A DNA stretch of 19,720 nucleotides from CAZSWS01 sp964610765 (GTDB taxonomy: Bacteria > Bacteroidota > Bacteroidia > Bacteroidales > Tannerellaceae): NCBI GenBank assembly GCA_964610765.1, contig CAZSWS010000054.1, positions 1-19,720 on the forward strand, written 5' to 3'. The notes beneath the pieces are model-generated. The model saw only the letters and a list, made by a program, of their open reading frames with translations. It ran no database searches and was not told the origin of the DNA. Below are positions 16,214-19,720 of the stretch, in pieces (position 1 is the stretch's first letter; the number at the start of each line of letters is the position of its first letter). The position numbers and the translations under genes are program-made.

Positions 16214-16972
16214 CTACATAAGCACATAATTGGTGGTTAGTAGGTTGTAACATAGAATTACATGCTGTATCAATAACATGGCAGCCGGAATTAAAACAAG
16301 AAATGACTCCAGGTTTTCTTTAATAGAAAGAACAAGTCCCAATCCCGGAGCAAAAATTAATGCAATAGACAAAAAGGCTGTCTTATATCCCCAGGTAATG
16401 GATGACCGGCTATCATCGGCTGAATAGTTCACCACATCTCTGCTGTATCGAATCAGGCGATAGAAGCATAATACAATATACACCAGGCTAAAAAGAAAGC
16501 GAATAATAAATTTTGAATTAAAAAAACTGGAATATGCCTCATATCCGGCAACAGACTCTCCCTGAGCCAACGTGATTTGCATTTGAACATCTATCGGGAT
16601 AAACAAACTCCATACTAGATGGGTTGCAAAAAAAAATAGCGGAATGACATAATGAAGAAAGGAAAAATCTTGCTCATCGTCTCTTCTAGTCAGTGTGTAA
16701 ATCAGTTGATAAAAAAAGACTTGTATCAATAAAACCCCTAAAATATGAAACGAACCTATATAAGAGTAGCTTTTCGGCATGTAAACATACATAAGGATGC
16801 CTATCCAAGAAAGTGCTTTAATGATGAAATATGCCAAGGAGATACGATATACTTTCCTATCTGTTTTATTCTCTAACTTCCATCGTTGAAGTATAATAAA
16901 CAAGGCCGATACCAACGATGAAAAAAGTGGTATAGAGTGATTTAACAAGGGCAGTATCTCAGACTTGTTCAT
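16214..16972 (-). CDS. Seven-helix membrane part of the interrupted regulator
   Basis: The 252-residue product has about seven hydrophobic segments (roughly 10-29, 42-64, 70-93, 105-124, 153-172, 195-217 and 222-245) and ends at a TAG just after the last one. It aligns throughout with the membrane part of the adjacent upstream gene (for example FSFLHYVIPLFF here and FSYWHYFVPVLL there). Alone it would lack any output domain. The start ATG overlaps the stop of the upstream gene as ATGA, so the two are translationally coupled. It may sense a membrane or periplasmic signal; the ligand is unknown. Confidence 0.75.
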   Translation of the reverse strand: MNKSEILPLLNHSIPLFSSLVSALFIILQRWKLENKTDRKVYRISLAYFIIKALSWIGILMYVYMPKSYSYIGSFHILGVLLIQVFFYQLIYTLTRRDDEQDFSFLHYVIPLFFFATHLVWSLFIPIDVQMQITLAQGESVAGYEAYSSFFNSKFIIRFLFSLVYIVLCFYRLIRYSRDVVNYSADDSRSSITWGYKTAFLSIALIFAPGLGLVLSIKENLESFLVLIPAAMLLIQHVILCYNLLTTNYVLM

Positions 16973-18198
16973 TTCTTAGAGGCTGTTTTATCCTGTTTAT
17001 CTTTTGCACGCGCATAAGCCCGATAGCTTCCAAATCCTGCTATAGGCAAAAGCTTCATAATTCCCAGTTTGGCATAACGAGGAGTTTTTTCTAGTCGTTG
17101 CAATTCTTTCAATCGCCACGAGTTGATAAACTCATTAAAATTCATCTGATACTTTTTATTGATATATGCCGAAAGCTCATTCCTTTTGATGCCGGTCATC
17201 GTAGTAATATCTTCCAGTTTTAAGTTCTGATTCAGGTAAGGCTTGTTTTTAACATACCAGCGATGAAACTCTTTTAGCGAGATTTCTTTTGCTCTTTTTG
17301 TTGCAGGCTGAGGGGGTTGAACTGCTCCCTCAGCAATCATTGGTGCTGTTTTTATAGCGACTTGTTGCTTTGTTTTTTCTTCAGCCTCTATCTTCTCTTC
17401 ATCCTCTTGTTGGGTGATGTCAGGCAGGGTTTGCGAGTAGGTAATCAACATATAATTGCCATTAACCATATTAAACGTTAGTGTAATATGAAGTCCTGCA
17501 AGAGTAAGTATACCCACTAAAGGCAGTACAGAGTCCAAAAAAGTAGATTTAGAAGAAATAAACGCAAGTAAGGGCATAATTACTAATAAGAACGACAGCA
17601 ACAGCAACATGATTAGCCATTTTTCCCAAAAATCAGCTAGTTTTACCTGAGCAGCCACCACATATTTGTGATAGCGGTGGATACGCACAATGCCTAAGGA
17701 GGTGTAAATGATGCTAAAAATTAAGCGCATACTTATTTTAGAAGTATAGAAACGAGCATACCAGCTATTGGCATTTTCCACCTCTGTCATATTTATATTC
17801 AGTGCCATTTGTTCAGAAACCGGTACAAAACGCGACCAGACGAAAAGAATCAACGGTAACAAGACAGGCACAAAATAGTGCCAATATGAAAAATGTTCCT
17901 GTTCACTGGACCGAGTCACCTCGAAAACAATATGGTAAAACAACACCGCATGAATCAGAAATACGAAATAGCATAGTTCATTGATGTAGATAAATGCTTC
18001 GGGGAACCATTTGAAAACTAAAATAGAAAACCATGAAATAGCCGCTGCAAGAAAATATACGACCAATAAATACACCAGCCTTTTGGCAGCTATCTGAATG
18101 TTTTTATGTAAACACAAAAATATCAATCCACTACACGAAAGTGAAACCACAATGGGTAGTGTCAGTACAAGTATTGATATGGCTGCTTGTATACTCAT
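16969..18198 (-). CDS. Membrane-bound AraC-type transcriptional regulator (7TM-HTH)
   Basis: The protein has about seven transmembrane segments in its first 245 residues, a charged linker of about 60 residues (QQEDEEKIEAEEKTKQQ... to PPQPATKRAKE) and a C-terminal AraC-like domain. The first HTH (ITTMTGIKRNELSAYINKKY) is well formed. The second is shortened to IAGFGSYRAYARAK and ends in a lysine-rich tail without the usual GxxPxxYR. The likely role is a one-component sensor-regulator fixed in the inner membrane; signal and targets are unknown. I place the start at ATG 18198. A TTG five codons upstream (18213) gives a 414-residue form; AAGGAG directly abuts the ATG, too close to act as a normal ribosome site. 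It overlaps the next gene by ATGA. Confidence 0.82.
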   Translation of the reverse strand: MSIQAAISILVLTLPIVVSLSCSGLIFLCLHKNIQIAAKRLVYLLVVYFLAAAISWFSILVFKWFPEAFIYINELCYFVFLIHAVLFYHIVFEVTRSSEQEHFSYWHYFVPVLLPLILFVWSRFVPVSEQMALNINMTEVENANSWYARFYTSKISMRLIFSIIYTSLGIVRIHRYHKYVVAAQVKLADFWEKWLIMLLLLSFLLVIMPLLAFISSKSTFLDSVLPLVGILTLAGLHITLTFNMVNGNYMLITYSQTLPDITQQEDEEKIEAEEKTKQQVAIKTAPMIAEGAVQPPQPATKRAKEISLKEFHRWYVKNKPYLNQNLKLEDITTMTGIKRNELSAYINKKYQMNFNEFINSWRLKELQRLEKTPRYAKLGIMKLLPIAGFGSYRAYARAKDKQDKTASKK

Positions 18199-18247
18199 CT
18201 CCTTGCTTTTCAATAAATAGCACTATTGATTCTTGTATTTATTTGTT

Positions 18248-18259
18248 AATTAGCTAATT
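18248..18259. promoter_or_regulatory. 12-bp perfect palindrome, candidate operator
   Basis: AATTAGCTAATT is its own reverse complement and lies about 50 bp before the ATG of the minus-strand regulator. Perfect palindromes of this length are rare but can occur in AT-rich DNA; position in a divergent regulator gap supports a binding site. Confidence 0.35.
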
Positions 18260-18273
18260 GTCCAATACTGGAG

Positions 18274-18349
18274 TAGGCGAATTGTAATCATTTAAACACA
18301 TAGTTTTACGTTTTGCGACTTTTCCCTTGTTGTTTTTACGATTCGCCTA
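18274..18349. repeat. Three spaced copies of a TTACGnTTnGC motif (two direct, one inverted)
   Basis: The copies are GCGAATTGTAA (18277-18287, reverse orientation), TTTTACGTTTTGC (18304-18316) and TTTTACGATTCGC (18334-18346). The outer two form a 14-bp inverted repeat with one mismatch. The direct copies start exactly 30 bp apart and match at 11 of 13 positions. AraC-family proteins typically bind paired, helically phased sites, so this fits a binding array for one of the flanking regulators; that link is inference. Confidence 0.5.
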
Positions 18350-18518
18350 TTAAGATTTGTACAATCTGCGGGTACTGCTATTGATTTATAACCTAATTTC
18401 CTAAAATTAATAAAATATATTGTTAGTTGATCTTTTACTTCCTTAAAGTTGTAAATATGAAAAGCTAAAGCTAAAGGTAAAAAACCAAACGTTAATTATA
18501 ATAAGAACCACTATTATT

Positions 18519-19613
18519 ATGAGTCAGACATTACAATTCCTTTCGGAAAGCATATTGAGTTTAATGCGTGGATCAATGTTTATGCTCTTTGTAGTTATGT
18601 GCGTGAGTCTTTATTGGAAGCGAAAAGAGAATTCGACACTTAACCACCTTTTTTGGATGCTTATCATTATGATAATTTCCCTTTCTTTTAATATGGGACT
18701 AATGATAAATGGTCTGAGAAGCAGTTATATATATGAAGAGTTTAAGATACTTACCGACTTGTGTCTAGTGCCGCTTGTTGGGTCGTATCTGCTGAAAGTG
18801 ATAATCCCTGAGGTTGTCAATCTGCGAAGAGTTATATATTTATTTATTCCTAATATACTGCTGGTAGCCATCCACGCTTATACGCGAAGCAATATCATTT
18901 TCATCATATCTGTGATTTATACGGTGTTACTTGCTGTACTTATTTTTGTTTTTGTTGTGTTTATTGCTGGTCGATACAACCACTATATTAAAAAAGTGTT
19001 TTCGAATATTGATAATAAAACGGTCGATTGGGTACGCGTCATGACCTATGTCTTTGCAGCCTGGTACCTAGCGTGGTTCATCGTTTATCAGATTAATAAT
19101 AGATGGGTTGATTCTCTTTACTATCTGTTTATTATCATCATGTGGGGCTTTATCTATCATTATTCAGTCAAGCATATCGCTGTTGTAAAGGCAGCCGAAT
19201 TATTCGAAAAGCGACCTGTCCAAATGGAAGAAGTTAATCCAACCGAAGTAAATGAAAAATATTTGTCTGAACCGGCTGTAGATATATTAGGAGAAAAGCT
19301 ACAAAACTATATCGACGAGCATGATCCCTGGCTAGACTCTTCGCTAACCTTGCAGGAATTGGCCGCTGCACTCGGAACGAATAGAACCTATCTGTCTGAT
19401 TACTTAAACAATAGCCTGCATACAACTTTCTACGACTATATTAATAGTTTTCGTGTTCATCATGCCTGCAAACTGTTAAAGTCAGAACCGGAGAGCCAGC
19501 TGGTTTATGTTTGTGACCAGTCGGGTTTTAACTCCCTTTCCACTTTTCGTCGGGCCTTTGAAAAACACATTGGAACTACTCCGGCAAAATATCGTAACCG
19601 AGAACTCGATTGA
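18519..19613 (+). CDS. Membrane-bound AraC-family transcriptional regulator (7TM-HTH)
   Basis: This 364-residue protein has about seven hydrophobic segments (roughly 13-32, 43-62, 79-97, 104-121, 125-150, 170-191 and 197-215), a short linker (220-250) and a complete AraC-type DNA-binding domain. The first HTH is LQELAAALGTNRTYLSDYLN (278-297). The second is intact, with YVCDQSGFNSLSTFRRAF (330-347) and the canonical IGTTPAKYR (351-359). It shares the architecture of the two minus-strand regulators but its membrane part is diverged. It is probably a one-component membrane sensor that binds DNA near the inner membrane; the signal is unknown. It is divergent from the other pair and shares their regulatory region, so cross- or auto-regulation is plausible. 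Confidence 0.88.
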   Translation: MSQTLQFLSESILSLMRGSMFMLFVVMCVSLYWKRKENSTLNHLFWMLIIMIISLSFNMGLMINGLRSSYIYEEFKILTDLCLVPLVGSYLLKVIIPEVVNLRRVIYLFIPNILLVAIHAYTRSNIIFIISVIYTVLLAVLIFVFVVFIAGRYNHYIKKVFSNIDNKTVDWVRVMTYVFAAWYLAWFIVYQINNRWVDSLYYLFIIIMWGFIYHYSVKHIAVVKAAELFEKRPVQMEEVNPTEVNEKYLSEPAVDILGEKLQNYIDEHDPWLDSSLTLQELAAALGTNRTYLSDYLNNSLHTTFYDYINSFRVHHACKLLKSEPESQLVYVCDQSGFNSLSTFRRAFEKHIGTTPAKYRNRELD

Positions 19614-19643
19614 TAATCGCCTCGGCTTGTATTATAAAAAACT

Positions 19644-19720
19644 CGCATCGGAGTGCGGGATGACGGTCTAAGGAGTATTGGCAATATGAATTGCGGTCGG
19701 TGCCCGCAATGACGGCTAGG
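19644..19720. repeat. Two degenerate copies of a short GC-rich repeat at the window end
   Basis: A GC-richer segment with GATGACGGTCTAAGG (about 19659-19673) recurs as AATGACGGCTAGG (19708-19720), and the preceding parts (TCGGAGTGCGGG and TCGGTGCCCGC) also match. The two copies, about 28 bp each, differ by several substitutions and small gaps. The second runs to the window edge, so more copies may follow. They resemble dispersed intergenic repeats rather than coding sequence. Confidence 0.45.

Larger units (their letters stand above)
15821..16972 (-). pseudogene. 7TM-AraC regulator interrupted by one in-frame amber codon
   Basis: The frame opened by the ATG at 16972 stays open to a TAA at 15821, for 383 codons, except for a single TAG at 16214-16216 (codon 253). 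The part before the TAG is the seven-helix membrane domain. The part after it is an acidic/polar linker (starting DEDDFSNLAKEE) and an AraC-type DNA-binding domain. The upstream paralogue has the same two parts in one chain: NYMLI ends its membrane part where NYVLM precedes the TAG here, and KPYLNQNLK there matches KPYLNPNLK here. So the two pieces are one ancestral gene. The linker has no further stops, which suggests a recent nonsense mutation, a sequencing error, or readthrough. Confidence 0.75.
18199..18518. promoter_or_regulatory. Divergent regulatory region with operator-like repeats
   Basis: This gap separates the two divergent regulator units. It holds a perfect 12-bp palindrome AATTAGCTAATT (18248-18259), an inverted repeat TAGGCGAATTGTAA (18274-18287) / TTACGATTCGCCTA (18336-18349, 13 of 14 matching), and a further direct copy TTTTACGTTTTGC (18304-18316) of the motif TTTTACGATTCGC (18334-18346). 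The three motif copies sit about 30 bp apart. A GCTAAA-GCTAAA-GGTAAA tandem lies at about 18464-18481. I see no exact TAnnTTTG box for either gene and no coding sequence. Confidence 0.55.

Noticed and set aside
15821..16972. Interruption of the tandem regulator by a frameshift or by several lesions
   Set aside because: Reading the minus strand base by base, the distance from the TAG to the HTH coding start is an exact multiple of three and the linker has no other stop. Only one in-frame TAG interrupts the gene.
16969..18213. TTG at 18213 as start of the upstream tandem regulator
   Set aside because: An ATG five codons later is a better start codon, and the extra residues (MKSKE) add nothing to the first membrane segment. 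The choice is not certain.
1..19720. CRISPR array, tRNA, rRNA, insertion sequence or prophage
   Set aside because: No regularly spaced identical repeats, no tRNA cloverleaf or rRNA-like sequence, and no transposase, integrase or phage gene was seen.

Overview
The window looks like chromosomal DNA from a low-GC member of the Bacteroidota, most likely the order Bacteroidales. The evidence is indirect. Genes start without clear Shine-Dalgarno sequences, and several intergenic regions carry TAnnTTTG boxes, the -7 element of Bacteroides-type promoters. There is a DUF3298-type lipoprotein, a carboxynorspermidine decarboxylase (NspC), and the run rsmG, metallo-beta-lactamase-fold hydrolase, gcvP that I recall from Bacteroidales genomes. 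I see no transposase, phage gene, CRISPR array, tRNA or rRNA.

Left part (1-8096, plus strand): the tail of an unrecognised gene, a strong intrinsic terminator, then a tightly packed set: DUF3298 lipoprotein, rsmG, MBL hydrolase and gcvP, with junctions from a 4-base overlap to 9 bases. A 141-bp gap holding a 13-bp perfect inverted repeat and an inner hairpin precedes a phosphohexomutase. A terminator and then a LOG-family nucleotide hydrolase follow.

Middle (8093-13804, minus strand): pcrA/uvrD helicase, nspC, ftsY and rimO read as one probable operon. pcrA/nspC and ftsY/rimO overlap by ATGA. The end of rimO overlaps the end of the LOG gene, so no terminator fits between these convergent genes.

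Right part (14054-19720): a small membrane-anchored protein of unknown function and a secreted calcineurin-like phosphoesterase on the plus strand, then a cluster of three related regulators. Each has about seven transmembrane segments followed by a C-terminal AraC-type DNA-binding domain. Two lie in tandem on the minus strand and one is divergent. The most downstream tandem copy is split by a single in-frame amber (TAG) codon exactly between the membrane part and the DNA-binding part; the reading frame is otherwise open for 383 codons. The divergent intergenic region carries a 12-bp perfect palindrome and three copies of a TTACGnTTnGC-like motif about 30 bp apart, which look like operators. 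The regulator cluster, its operator array and the amber-split copy are the most interesting part of the window. The rest is ordinary housekeeping.
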